NCBI GenBank assembly: GCA_015067005.1
Contig: SVNH01000004.1
Coordinates: 62,001-126,000 of the forward strand
Reading direction: 5' to 3'
DNA from: Ruminococcus flavefaciens
Lineage (GTDB): Bacteria > Bacillota > Clostridia > Oscillospirales > Ruminococcaceae
DNA length: 64,000 nucleotides
In this document: one piece after another, positions 25,732 to 34,804 of the stretch
Numbering within the stretch: position 1 is the stretch's first letter
Layout of the letters: every line of letters starts with the position of its first letter
Notes under the pieces: generated by a model
What the model was told of the DNA's origin: nothing
What the model saw: only the letters and a program-made list of their open reading frames with translations
Database searches by the model: none
Program-made: the position numbers and the translations under genes

Positions 25732-26637
25732 ATGATCAATATCGAAGAACTCACCGGTATCTGTGATAAGCTCGGATGCCGGATAACTCCTGAGTGTTCT
25801 CTCAGGGAATATATAACATTCAGATTCGGAGGTCCGTGCCGTGCTCTGATAAGCATCAATTCAGCTGAGACCGCTGCTGAACTGATGAAGTATTTCCGCG
25901 AAAGATCGGTAAAATACGGCATACTCGGAAGAGGCAGCAATATTATCGTTCCCGATGACGGTTTCGATGGAGTTATACTCCTTTTCGGAAGCGATTTTGC
26001 TAATATAACCGTTGAAGGCACTAAAATACATTGTGAAGCAGGAGCACTTCTTGCTTCTGCTTGCGTACACGCTCAGCAGGCTGGACTTTCAGGACTTGAA
26101 AACTTGTTCGGCATCCCCGGAACTGTCGGCGGTGCGCTTTACATGAATGCAGGCGCATACGGTACTGAGATCAAGGACATAATCGTTTCAGCTGAATATA
26201 TCGACAGTGATTGCAGTATTCATACCATGCTGCCTGAGGATATGGATCTTTCCTACCGCCATAGCGTATTCTCGGGTACAGACAAAATCATCACATCTGT
26301 GACCATGCAGCTTAAAGAAGGAGAATCTGATGCTATAAAGGCTTCGATGAACGAGTGTATGGCGAAGCGAAGTTCAAAGCAGCCTCTTGATTACCCGAGT
26401 GCAGGAAGCACCTTCAAACGTCCTGCCGGCAGTTATGCGTCTCTTCTGATAGATCAGTGCGGACTGAAGGGAATGACCTGCGGCGGCGCTATGGTAAGCG
26501 AAAAGCACAGTGGATTTGTAGTAAACAAGGGCTATGCGACCTGTTCGGACGTTCTTGAATTATGCGAAAAGGTACAGAAAATAGTCAAAGAAAAGACCGG
26601 ATATATTCTGGAACTTGAACCTGTGATACTCCGATAA
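25732..26637 (+). CDS. murB: UDP-N-acetylenolpyruvoylglucosamine reductase
   Basis: 301 aa; the FAD/NADPH enzyme that makes UDP-MurNAc for peptidoglycan. FAD-binding motifs: YITFRFGG, GRGSNIIVPDDGFDG and GIPGTVGGALYMNAGAYG. The proton donor Ser lies in PSAGSTFKRP and the C-terminal Glu in LELEP. GGAGGGAG precedes the ATG. Confidence 0.96.
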   Translation: MINIEELTGICDKLGCRITPECSLREYITFRFGGPCRALISINSAETAAELMKYFRERSVKYGILGRGSNIIVPDDGFDGVILLFGSDFANITVEGTKIHCEAGALLASACVHAQQAGLSGLENLFGIPGTVGGALYMNAGAYGTEIKDIIVSAEYIDSDCSIHTMLPEDMDLSYRHSVFSGTDKIITSVTMQLKEGESDAIKASMNECMAKRSSKQPLDYPSAGSTFKRPAGSYASLLIDQCGLKGMTCGGAMVSEKHSGFVVNKGYATCSDVLELCEKVQKIVKEKTGYILELEPVILR

Positions 26638-26665
26638 GTTCCGGCAATTGAAAGGTGAGGTAAAT

Positions 26666-27547
26666 ATGAAATTACTGATAGTGACAGGAATGTCAGGATC
26701 AGGCAAATCGAGCGTTATGGACGTTCTCGAAGACATCGGCTACTATTGCATTGACAATATCCCGCCGAAGCTTATACCGCGATTTGTGGATCTGTGCCAT
26801 AAATCTGACAATCAGATAGACAAGGTCGCAGTTGCAGTAGATATAAGAACAGGCGATATGTTCGCAGAGATCATTCTTGCATGGCAGGCACTCAGGACTG
26901 AGGAGGGCGTCGATGTCAAGGTACTGTTCATTGAGGCAAGCGACGAAGTTCTTATCAAGCGCTACAAGGAAACGCGCCGCAAGCATCCGCTTGATGAGAA
27001 ATTCAGCGGCAATATGCACGAAGCTATAAACTACGAACGCGAACAGCTGGCGCAGCTGCGTGAGATCGCTGACTATTATGTTGAGACCTCAGAGCTTTCA
27101 GCCTCACAGCTAAAAGAACAGATAAAGGAACTCTTCCTCAGCAAGAACAGCGATTCCCTTGTGGTAAAGATAATGTCATTCGGATTCAAATACGGTGTTT
27201 CTACCGAATCCGATCTTGTGTTTGACGTAAGATGTCTGCCGAATCCTTATTACGTTGATGAACTGCGCGGACATACCGGATGTGAAAGCTGCGTAAGGGA
27301 TTATGTTATGAGTTTTGAGCAGTCAAAGGTGCTGTTTGACAAGATCATCGACCTCATCGACTATCTTCTTCCGCTTTACATACACGAGGGAAAAAGTCAG
27401 CTTGTTATAGCGTTCGGCTGTACGGGTGGAAAGCACCGCTCGATAACCTTTGCCGAGCTTGTTGCCAAGCATCTTGTTGAGAATGATTACCGTGTACAGA
27501 AGTACCACCGTGATATAACAAAGGATTCAAAAACTGATAAGAGGTGA
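26666..27547 (+). CDS. rapZ: RapZ/YvcJ nucleotide-binding protein
   Basis: 293 aa with P-loop GMSGSGKSS at the N-terminus, RRKHPL, FGFKYG and the C-terminal CTGGKHRS. E. coli RapZ controls GlmZ decay; Bacillus YvcJ has nucleotidase activity and a link to competence. The ATG at 26666 begins the conserved MKLLIVTG. The stop TGA (27545-27547) is in the same frame as whiA, separated from it by only two codons. The usual yvcK gene between rapZ and whiA is missing. Confidence 0.95.
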   Translation: MKLLIVTGMSGSGKSSVMDVLEDIGYYCIDNIPPKLIPRFVDLCHKSDNQIDKVAVAVDIRTGDMFAEIILAWQALRTEEGVDVKVLFIEASDEVLIKRYKETRRKHPLDEKFSGNMHEAINYEREQLAQLREIADYYVETSELSASQLKEQIKELFLSKNSDSLVVKIMSFGFKYGVSTESDLVFDVRCLPNPYYVDELRGHTGCESCVRDYVMSFEQSKVLFDKIIDLIDYLLPLYIHEGKSQLVIAFGCTGGKHRSITFAELVAKHLVENDYRVQKYHRDITKDSKTDKR

Positions 27548-27553
27548 GTTAAA

Positions 27554-28471
27554 ATATCTTTTTCAAATGAAGTCAGAAAAGAGATAAGCCTCTCAATTAA
27601 CGACAAGGACAAGCAGTTTGCCTGCCTTTACGGAATGCTGATGTTCAGCCGTTCGCTTGATCCGAACCGCATTTGCTTCCAGACAGAGAGCAGTACTGCT
27701 GCCGAAGTCTTTTCACATCTGTTTTCAAATGTTTTCAGGATCAGAATCGACTGCCAGACCAGTGTACGCCGCGGAGGTACTGAGTTTTTCAGCTTTGAGA
27801 TAACGGATCCTGAAACTATTTCAGCAGTATATAGCACATATCATTTCATTGAAAAAATAAGAACCATAGATTCCGAGATTATTGCCACAAATAGTCTCGG
27901 AGTTTTTACAGCAGGAGTATTTCTTGCCTGTGGAAGCGTAAATGATCCTGCAAAGGAATATCATCTTGAATTTTCAGTGCCTGAGGAAATGCTCGCTGAG
28001 GAGCTATGCATACTCCTTGCTGATATAGGCGTAAATGCAGGAAAGGTAGTCCGCAGGGGACAGCATATTGTCTATATCAAGGACAGCGAATCTATCGAAG
28101 ACACCCTTACCTTCATCGGCGCACAGCAGTGTACGCTTGAGCTCATGAATGTGAAGATATACAAGGATGTCCGCAACAAAGCCAATCGAATCGCTAATTG
28201 TGATGCAGCTAATATCGACAAGGTAGTAAACGCCGCCATGAAGCAGATCGAGGACATCAAGCTGATCGAACGTGTTTCCGGACTGGACAGTCTTTCTGAT
28301 GAACTTCGCGAAGTTGCTGAACTGCGCCTCGACAATATAGACATGAGCCTTCAGGAAATAGGCGAGAACCTTACTGAACCTATAAGCCGGTCCGGAGTGA
28401 ATCACAGGTTCAAAAAGCTTGCCAAAATAGCGGATTCACTGCGTACCGGAGGTAAAACTGATGAGAGCTGA
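27554..28471 (+). CDS. whiA: WhiA-family regulator with no canonical start codon
   Basis: 305 aa if begun at the ATA at 27554. The family N-terminus normally reads MSF..EV..E; here the codons give I-S-F-S-N-E-V-R-K-E, so ATA stands where ATG is expected, with GAGGTGA about 7 nt upstream. No ATG, GTG or TTG exists between the rapZ stop and this point; the first in-frame ATG (27635) would remove 27 conserved residues and has no ribosome site. The rest is complete: two LAGLIDADG-like repeats and the C-terminal helix-turn-helix (SLQEIGENLTEPISRSGVNH). WhiA binds DNA and affects cell division. Overlaps dnaE by 11 nt. Confidence 0.88.
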   Translation: MSFSNEVRKEISLSINDKDKQFACLYGMLMFSRSLDPNRICFQTESSTAAEVFSHLFSNVFRIRIDCQTSVRRGGTEFFSFEITDPETISAVYSTYHFIEKIRTIDSEIIATNSLGVFTAGVFLACGSVNDPAKEYHLEFSVPEEMLAEELCILLADIGVNAGKVVRRGQHIVYIKDSESIEDTLTFIGAQQCTLELMNVKIYKDVRNKANRIANCDAANIDKVVNAAMKQIEDIKLIERVSGLDSLSDELREVAELRLDNIDMSLQEIGENLTEPISRSGVNHRFKKLAKIADSLRTGGKTDES

Positions 28472-31400
28472 CGAATTCGTAAATCTTCATGTGCATACTG
28501 AGTACAGCCTTCTTGACGGTGCCTGCCGTATTAATGAACTGGTAAAACGTGCAGCTGAACTTGGTCAGAAGGCTGTTGCCATAACCGATCACGGAAATAT
28601 GTGCGGAGCTGTTGAATTCTGGCTTGCCGCAAAAAAACAAGGCCTCAATCCGGTCATAGGCTGCGAGGTCTATGTTGCACCAAGAGGGCATCTTGAAAAA
28701 GAGCCAAAGCTTGATGGCTCTCCGTATCATCTGATACTTCTTTGCGAGAATAACGAAGGCTATAAGAATCTTGTAAAGCTTGTCTCCATTGCAAGCATAG
28801 ACGGCTTTTACAATAAACCGAGGGTTGATAAGCAGCTGCTCCGAAAATATCACAGCGGACTTATATGTCTTTCGGCTTGTCTTGCAGGAGAAGTGCCGCG
28901 AAAGCTGCTGAACGGTCAGTATGACGAAGCAAAAGCTGCTGCACTTGAATATCGTTCGATATTCGGTGAGAACAACTACTATATAGAGGTACAGAATCAC
29001 GGCATAAAAGAGGAACTGCGTATTCTTCCGCAGCTTTACAGGCTTTCATCAGAGACCGGCATACCGCTTGCAGCTACAAACGATTGCCATTATATCAACA
29101 AGACTGATGCTGAAATGCAGAATATACTCATATGCATCCAGACCGGAAAAACTCTTGATGAACCTAATCCGCTGAGTTTCTCTACGAATGAGTTTTATTT
29201 CAAGTCAGCAGACGAAATGGCTGCTCTTTTTGCAGGACATGAGGATGCAGTTACAAATACTGCCGCAATTGCTGAAAGATGCAATGTAGAGTTTGAATTC
29301 GGCAATATAAAGCTGCCTAAGTTCAGCATAAGTGGAGTAACAGATAACGAACAGTATTTCCGCGAACTATGCCGCAGCGGAATGTATGAAAGATACGGTA
29401 AGGAACCTCCGCCGGAAGTAATACAGCGAATGGAGTATGAGCTTTCGGTCATAACCAAAATGGGCTACACTGATTACTACCTGATAGTGTGGGATTTCAT
29501 CAGATACGCGCGTGAAAATAATGTACCGGTCGGTCCGGGAAGAGGCTCCGGTGCAGGAAGCCTGTGTGCATATTGTATCGGTATCACAGGAATTGATCCG
29601 ATGAAATTCAATCTGCTTTTTGAACGCTTTCTGAATCCTGAGCGAGTTAGTATGCCGGATTTTGATATTGACTTCTGCATTGAAGGAAGACAGAGCGTCA
29701 AGGATTACGTTGTAAGGCGATATGGGGCTGACAGAGTTTCGGAAATAATCGCATTCGATACACTCAAGGCAAGAGCGGCTGTACGCGATGTAGGCAGAGT
29801 TATCGGCGCTCCGTACCAGCTATGTGACAGAATAGCCAAGCAGATAGATTTCCGTCAGACGCTTGCTGAAGCAGTTTCAGCATCTGATGAGCTCGGACAG
29901 CTATACCGCTCCGACAATACAGTCCGCAGGATAATTGACATCGCAGGGCAGATCGAGGGTATGCCGCGTCATGCCTCAACACACGCTGCCGGAGTTGTAA
30001 TATCAGCAGTGCCGCTCAGTGATCTTGTACCGCTTCAGAAAAATGACGGCACAGTCGTAACGCAGTACACCATGACGATACTCGAATCTCTCGGACTCCT
30101 CAAAATGGACTTCCTCGGACTTCGCAATCTAACCGTGATACGTGATACAGTCAATAGTATACACAAGACCGAACCGGATTTTTCGATCGGCAGCATCCCG
30201 CTCGATGATAAAGACGTATACATGATGCTTTCAAGCGGCGGTACAGAAGGGGTATTCCAGCTTGAAAGCGAGGGCATGACACAGAAGCTTACAGAAATGT
30301 GTCCGGAGCGTCTTGAAGACCTGATCGTAGCAATTTCGCTGTATCGTCCCGGACCTATGAAGTCCATACCGGTGTATATTGAGAACAAAAAAGCGCCGGA
30401 CAAGGTGCGCTATAAACACCCGATACTCAAAGAGGTCCTCAGTGACACATATGGATGTATGGTCTATCAGGAGCAGGTAATGGAAATATGCCGCAAGCTT
30501 GCCGGATATTCTTACGGTCATGCAGATATAGTGCGACGTGCAATGGCGAAGAAAAAGCATGATGTAATGCTGAAAGAACGTGAAAGCTTTGTAAACGGAG
30601 CAAAGGAACGGAATGTATCTGAACAGCTTGCGAATGAAATATTTGATGAGATGATAAGCTTTGCATCTTATGCGTTCAATAAGTCTCACGCCGCCGCGTA
30701 TGCTTATCTTGCGTATCAGACCGCATATCTGAAATACCACTACAAAGGCTTGTACATGGCTGCTCTGATGTCGAGCGTAATGGGTATGACAGGCAAGCTT
30801 TCCGAATATATCAACGTCTGTCGCAGCGAGGGTATTGAAATATGCCGTCCGGACGTAAACCGAAGCATGAAGAACTTCACTTACATTGATGATAAGATGT
30901 ATTTCGGACTTCTTGCTATCAAAAACGTAGGAGCAGGACTTGCCGAAAGGATAATCTCAGAAAGAGCACTTAACGGTGTTTACAAAGGTCTGCAAGACTT
31001 CTGCGAGCGTATAGACGGCAGGGAACTCAATAAAAAAGCCCTTGAAAACATAATTAAGGCAGGCGCTCTGGACGGTCTTGGACTGAACCGCAGACAGATG
31101 CTTGAAAATTATGAGTATATGCTTACGCTCACAAGCAGCGGTAACCGCGGCATTATCGAAGGTCAGCTGAATTTCCTCGAGGAACAGGACACATCCCAGA
31201 TGAACATCCGGATACCTTTTAAGCCCGACTATGAGCATAAGGTATTGCTGGCAATGGAAAAAGAGGCTGCCGGAATGTATATAAGCGGAAGTCCGCTGAA
31301 AGAATACGGGTATATATCCTCACTGATGCATACCCAAAGCATCAGCACGATACTAAACGGGAACGGAATCAAAGACGGCAGCAAGGTAAAGCTTCTGTGT

Positions 31401-31868
31401 ACGATACAGGAAAAGAAGCTGCACGTCACAAGAAAAGGGGAGAAGATGTGCTTTCTCACACTTGCCGATGATACCGGTGAAATAGACGCATTAGTTTTTC
31501 CTGATCTGTATTCAGCAGCTGCCTCAATACTCAATGAAGACAGTATCGTACTTGCAGGCGGCGAAATATCCGTCAAGGATGACAGACTTTCCGTGATCTG
31601 CGGAAGCCTGACAGATGAAGCATCCTTCAGCAGAATTATAGGCAACATGAAGCTTTGCATAAAAACGACAGCCAAAAATGCTTCAGTACCGCCGGAACTT
31701 GTCCGGATATGCGAAAAATACAGCGGAACGACAGCTGTATGCTTCTATCTTACAGATCTGAAAAAGACAGTAATGCCCAAAAAACAGCTTACACTTTCGG
31801 TGACTCCGCAGTCAGCCACAGAACTTATGCAGATCTTTGACATATCACAGGTCGGACTTATCAGCTGA
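28461..31868 (+). CDS. dnaE: DNA polymerase III alpha subunit
   Basis: 1135 aa. N-terminal PHP domain (NLHVHTEYSLLDGA, ITDHGNMCG), then the C-family polymerase palm with catalytic aspartates in PDFDIDFC and KMDFLGLRNL, fingers with HASTHAAGVVIS, a helix-hairpin-helix region (KKALENIIKAGALDGLG), and a C-terminal OB fold (EKMCFLTLADDTGEIDALVF). This is the DnaE type rather than PolC. GGAGG precedes the ATG within whiA's 3' end. Confidence 0.96.
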   Translation: MRADEFVNLHVHTEYSLLDGACRINELVKRAAELGQKAVAITDHGNMCGAVEFWLAAKKQGLNPVIGCEVYVAPRGHLEKEPKLDGSPYHLILLCENNEGYKNLVKLVSIASIDGFYNKPRVDKQLLRKYHSGLICLSACLAGEVPRKLLNGQYDEAKAAALEYRSIFGENNYYIEVQNHGIKEELRILPQLYRLSSETGIPLAATNDCHYINKTDAEMQNILICIQTGKTLDEPNPLSFSTNEFYFKSADEMAALFAGHEDAVTNTAAIAERCNVEFEFGNIKLPKFSISGVTDNEQYFRELCRSGMYERYGKEPPPEVIQRMEYELSVITKMGYTDYYLIVWDFIRYARENNVPVGPGRGSGAGSLCAYCIGITGIDPMKFNLLFERFLNPERVSMPDFDIDFCIEGRQSVKDYVVRRYGADRVSEIIAFDTLKARAAVRDVGRVIGAPYQLCDRIAKQIDFRQTLAEAVSASDELGQLYRSDNTVRRIIDIAGQIEGMPRHASTHAAGVVISAVPLSDLVPLQKNDGTVVTQYTMTILESLGLLKMDFLGLRNLTVIRDTVNSIHKTEPDFSIGSIPLDDKDVYMMLSSGGTEGVFQLESEGMTQKLTEMCPERLEDLIVAISLYRPGPMKSIPVYIENKKAPDKVRYKHPILKEVLSDTYGCMVYQEQVMEICRKLAGYSYGHADIVRRAMAKKKHDVMLKERESFVNGAKERNVSEQLANEIFDEMISFASYAFNKSHAAAYAYLAYQTAYLKYHYKGLYMAALMSSVMGMTGKLSEYINVCRSEGIEICRPDVNRSMKNFTYIDDKMYFGLLAIKNVGAGLAERIISERALNGVYKGLQDFCERIDGRELNKKALENIIKAGALDGLGLNRRQMLENYEYMLTLTSSGNRGIIEGQLNFLEEQDTSQMNIRIPFKPDYEHKVLLAMEKEAAGMYISGSPLKEYGYISSLMHTQSISTILNGNGIKDGSKVKLLCTIQEKKLHVTRKGEKMCFLTLADDTGEIDALVFPDLYSAAASILNEDSIVLAGGEISVKDDRLSVICGSLTDEASFSRIIGNMKLCIKTTAKNASVPPELVRICEKYSGTTAVCFYLTDLKKTVMPKKQLTLSVTPQSATELMQIFDISQVGLIS

Positions 31869-31910
31869 AAAGATTATTTCGCAAATTAATAAAAAAACTC
31901 GAAATCCCCC

Positions 31911-31939
31911 TTGACATTTTTTTTACAAAGTAGTAAAAT
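31911..31939 (+). promoter_or_regulatory. Promoter of pfkA
   Basis: -35 TTGACA (31911-31916), 17 nt, -10 TAAAAT (31934-31939). Confidence 0.75.
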
Positions 31940-31959
31940 AATAGTTGTATGGAATTATG

Positions 31960-31988
31960 TTACAGCGTCCAATGGTTGTACGCTGTAA
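31960..31988 (+). other. Hairpin in the pfkA leader
   Basis: TTACAGCGT (31960-31968) pairs perfectly with ACGCTGTAA (31980-31988) around an 11-nt loop. It lies in the 5' UTR, about 40 nt before the start codon. It lacks a T-run, so it is more likely a stability or protein-binding element than a terminator. Confidence 0.5.
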
Positions 31989-32028
31989 GTTTAATAATAT
32001 AATGCCTTGTGCAGAATGGAGAGTACTT

Positions 32029-32991
32029 ATGATCAAGAAAATCGGTGTTTTAACAAGCGGCGGAGACGCTCCCGGAATGAATGCTGCTGTGAGAGCAGTA
32101 GTAAGAACTGCGATCAGCAAGGGAATGGAGGTCTACGGCATCCGCAGAGGCTATATGGGACTCATCACCGGTGATATTTTCCCTATGGATGAGAGAAGCG
32201 TTTCTGACATCATTCACAGAGGCGGTACTGTGCTTTATACTGCAAGATGTCCTGAATTCAGAACAGCAGAGGGCGTAGCAAAGGCTAAGGCTAAGTGTGA
32301 TGAACTTGGTATCGAGGGACTTGTTGTTATCGGCGGTGACGGCTCATTCAGAGGTGCTGCTGATCTTTCAGCACAGGGTGTACTTTGTATAGGAATCCCG
32401 GGTACTATCGACAACGATATTGCCTGCACTGAATATACTATCGGATTTGATACAGCAATGAACACAGCTATGGAAATGGTAGATAAGCTTCGTGATACAT
32501 CACAGTCTCACGACAGATGCTCAGTAGTTGAAGTAATGGGCAGAGGCGCTGGTCATATCGCAGTAAATACAGGTATTGCCTGCGGTGCAACTGACATCAT
32601 CACAAAGGAAGTTGCCTACGACCTTGATGCTATCGCAAATACAATGCTTGAAAAGAAATCCAAGGGCAAGCAGAATTTCGTAGTTATCGTTGCAGAAGGC
32701 ATCGGTCACGCTCAGGAGATCGCAACTGCACTTCAGGAGAAAACACATATCGAATCAAGAGCAACTGTTCTTGGACATGTACAGAGAGGCGGCTCTCCGA
32801 CGGTAAGAGACAGAGTAGAAGCTACAAGAATGGGCTACTATGCAGTTGAACTTCTCGAGCAGGGAATCGGTAACCGCGTAGTTGGCGTAAACAAAGGTGA
32901 ACTCGTTGATTACGATATTCAGGAGGCACTCTCAATGCAGAAGCCTTATGATGTCAAGCTTCACAAGATCGCTGAGCAGATCGCATTCTAA
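32029..32991 (+). CDS. pfkA: ATP-dependent 6-phosphofructokinase
   Basis: 320 aa, the standard bacterial PfkA length. It phosphorylates fructose-6-phosphate, committing it to glycolysis. Motifs: LTSGGDAPGMNAAVRAVVR, GGDGSFRGA, PGTIDNDIACTEYTIGFDTA (split in the protein by DND) and LGHVQRGGSPT. The start at 32029 has GGAGAG upstream; the longer frame covers the leader. Monocistronic. Confidence 0.97.
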   Translation: MIKKIGVLTSGGDAPGMNAAVRAVVRTAISKGMEVYGIRRGYMGLITGDIFPMDERSVSDIIHRGGTVLYTARCPEFRTAEGVAKAKAKCDELGIEGLVVIGGDGSFRGAADLSAQGVLCIGIPGTIDNDIACTEYTIGFDTAMNTAMEMVDKLRDTSQSHDRCSVVEVMGRGAGHIAVNTGIACGATDIITKEVAYDLDAIANTMLEKKSKGKQNFVVIVAEGIGHAQEIATALQEKTHIESRATVLGHVQRGGSPTVRDRVEATRMGYYAVELLEQGIGNRVVGVNKGELVDYDIQEALSMQKPYDVKLHKIAEQIAF

Positions 32992-33004
32992 GACAGATAT
33001 ATAC

Positions 33005-33040
33005 AAGGAACGTCAGCATTGTGCCGACGTTCCTTTTTTT
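33005..33040. terminator. Terminator of pfkA
   Basis: AAGGAACGTC pairs with GACGTTCCTT around a 10-nt loop, followed by T residues. The 3' edge overlaps the stop of the convergent S1-domain gene. Confidence 0.85.
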
Positions 33041-33959
33041 ATTCAAATTCGGTGGTTATGCACCTCGATGAAGCATCCGGTGAATACTTCCATGAGGATA
33101 TATGATCATCGCTGATGAAGTAATCATGTCCGGTTTTAAGCGGAATATCTTCACATACATCGACTATTACGAGTTTGATCTTCATTTTATCGGGCAGGAT
33201 CGCTTTTATGTAAACACTTACACACTGTCCGGCTTTGATGTTTTCTTTAGGCTCTGCAAGACCTGCAAGATTCGGCGTTAATTCGACAAATACACCATAA
33301 TCCTCAACTGAGCGGACTATTCCGCCAACAGTTTCACCGGGAGAAAACTTTTCGGCGTTTTCCTCCCATGTACCGAGGAGTTCCTTGTGTGTCAGACATA
33401 TCCTGCCGTTATCGTTCGATTTAACAACAGCTTTCAGATACTGTCCGGTGACAAATCTGTCGGAAGGATGAGAAATACGCGAAACAGAAATAGCGTCGAT
33501 CGGGATGAGAGAGGGGATACCGCATCCGATATCCACGAAGCTTCCGAACTGCTCAAGATGAGTTACACGTGCGTCAATGACATCTCCCGGACGCAGCTTC
33601 AATATATAGTTTTCCATACATTCAGCCTGAGCAGCGCGGCGTGAGAGCACAGCGGTTACTGTACCGTCTGTTTCGAGAATAATGTTGATTATCTTGAAAC
33701 AGACATTTTTGTTTACTCTTGAAATAATGGCGATATCTCGTGTTTTGCCGGTATCAATACCTATCGCACCTTCTTCGCGCGGAATAATACCTTTAGCGTA
33801 CGGCAATTCAACAATGAGATCATGAGTGCTGGTGCACATTACAGCTCTTGATTCAAGGATTACACCTTTCTCCATAGCCTCTGTCATGCCTTCGATCGAC
33901 TCGAGATAGTGGTGGTTGATTTCTTTTCCTGCAAGTAGACCTTCTGGTACGTAATTCAT
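33039..33959 (-). CDS. S1 RNA-binding domain protein (RpsA-like)
   Basis: A 306-aa protein with three S1-type OB folds: residues about 30-105, 120-190 (PGDVIDARVTHLEQFGSFVDIG) and 205-270 (PGETVGGIVRSVEDYGVFVELTP), then a Ser-rich tail. It is shorter than ribosomal protein S1 of proteobacteria and is like the short S1 homologues of Firmicutes, which may bind mRNA. GGAGG lies 8 nt before the ATG. Confidence 0.87.
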   Translation of the reverse strand: MNYVPEGLLAGKEINHHYLESIEGMTEAMEKGVILESRAVMCTSTHDLIVELPYAKGIIPREEGAIGIDTGKTRDIAIISRVNKNVCFKIINIILETDGTVTAVLSRRAAQAECMENYILKLRPGDVIDARVTHLEQFGSFVDIGCGIPSLIPIDAISVSRISHPSDRFVTGQYLKAVVKSNDNGRICLTHKELLGTWEENAEKFSPGETVGGIVRSVEDYGVFVELTPNLAGLAEPKENIKAGQCVSVYIKAILPDKMKIKLVIVDVCEDIPLKTGHDYFISDDHISSWKYSPDASSRCITTEFE

Positions 33960-34049
33960 ATTTTATACCTCCGATAAAACTAATATCCGGCTGCAAGCCT
34001 TATGATAGTCAATTCTATGCGAAAGGCAGTGAATATATTCCTGAAGTAT

Positions 34050-34403
34050 TCAGATTTCAGTTTTTACTCCGAGACCTCCTAAAGCAGTAAACATACCGCT
34101 GACCTCGGAAGCCTTATCGCTGCTGCAAATTACGTACAGCTTAGTATTACGGCGTCTTGAGGGTTCAGGGATAACGTCCTCAGTTGAGGGCGATTCAATA
34201 ACGGCGGTAATATAGTTGTGAGTGGTAACAGCAGTTGGGATGACTGTGTATATGCTGCCGTTTCTCAGACTTAAAGCGCGGTCTGAGATCCTGTTGTACA
34301 TAAGACCTGATGAATATATCTCGCTGATACGCTCACGTACCTTATTAAGTGCGAGTTCAGCGAGTTCAGGTGATTCAAATTCAGCGGAAACTCTCGATAT
34401 CAT
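34050..34403 (-). CDS. Hypothetical protein
   Basis: 117 aa that I do not recognise. The N-terminus (ISRVSAEFESPELAELALNKVRERI) looks like a ferredoxin-like strand-helix start of the kind seen in small regulatory folds, and the C-terminus has a second such unit (TKLYVICSSDKASEVSGMFTALGGLGVKTEI). There is no signal peptide or membrane span. AAAGG precedes the ATG. Same strand as the S1 gene, 90 nt upstream of it. Confidence 0.65.
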   Translation of the reverse strand: MISRVSAEFESPELAELALNKVRERISEIYSSGLMYNRISDRALSLRNGSIYTVIPTAVTTHNYITAVIESPSTEDVIPEPSRRRNTKLYVICSSDKASEVSGMFTALGGLGVKTEI

Positions 34404-34499
34404 GTGATCAGCCTTTCATAATTTTAGTCGAGTTCAATATGTTTTGATGTGCGTTTTTATTATTTTTACACAAAAAGAAAAAAATATACTTCCAATATA

Positions 34500-34528
34500 T
34501 TGATTTACGGAGCTTTTTGAGGTATAAT
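34500..34528 (+). promoter_or_regulatory. Promoter of DUF951-prfA genes
   Basis: -35 TTGATT (34500-34505), 17 nt, -10 TATAAT (34523-34528). Confidence 0.65.
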
Positions 34529-34569
34529 GAAGAATGTACGATTTTTGATTTAAGGCGAGGTGGAACTTT

Positions 34570-34758
34570 TTGGACATAAGACCGGGCGATCTTCTTACAA
34601 TGAAAAAGAATCATCCATGCGGTGCAAACGAGATGTATGTTATCCGTGCCGGTATGGACTTCAGACTTAGATGTGTAAAGTGTTCAAGAGAATTCATGGT
34701 TCCCCGCAATAAGATAGAAAAGAGTATTCGTTCCGTAAGACACGCTGACGAGGGTTAG
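34570..34758 (+). CDS. DUF951 family small protein
   Basis: A 62-aa protein with the family pattern: DIRPGDLLTMKKNHPCGANEM, then RAGMDFRLRCVKCSREFMVPR. Three cysteines (HPCG and CVKC) suggest metal binding. Start codon is TTG with GAGGTGG about 7 nt upstream; this fits the family N-terminus MD..xGD. Function unknown; often found near ychF or rpsF-type housekeeping genes. Confidence 0.85.
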   Translation: MDIRPGDLLTMKKNHPCGANEMYVIRAGMDFRLRCVKCSREFMVPRNKIEKSIRSVRHADEG

Positions 34759-34804
34759 CTGCTTAAACAAACATACATAATTAATATCGAATGGAGAATT
34801 GTAA

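Noticed and set aside
27635-28471. A shorter whiA starting at the first ATG
   Set aside because: It would cut 27 conserved residues that are read in the same frame just upstream, and it lacks a ribosome site.
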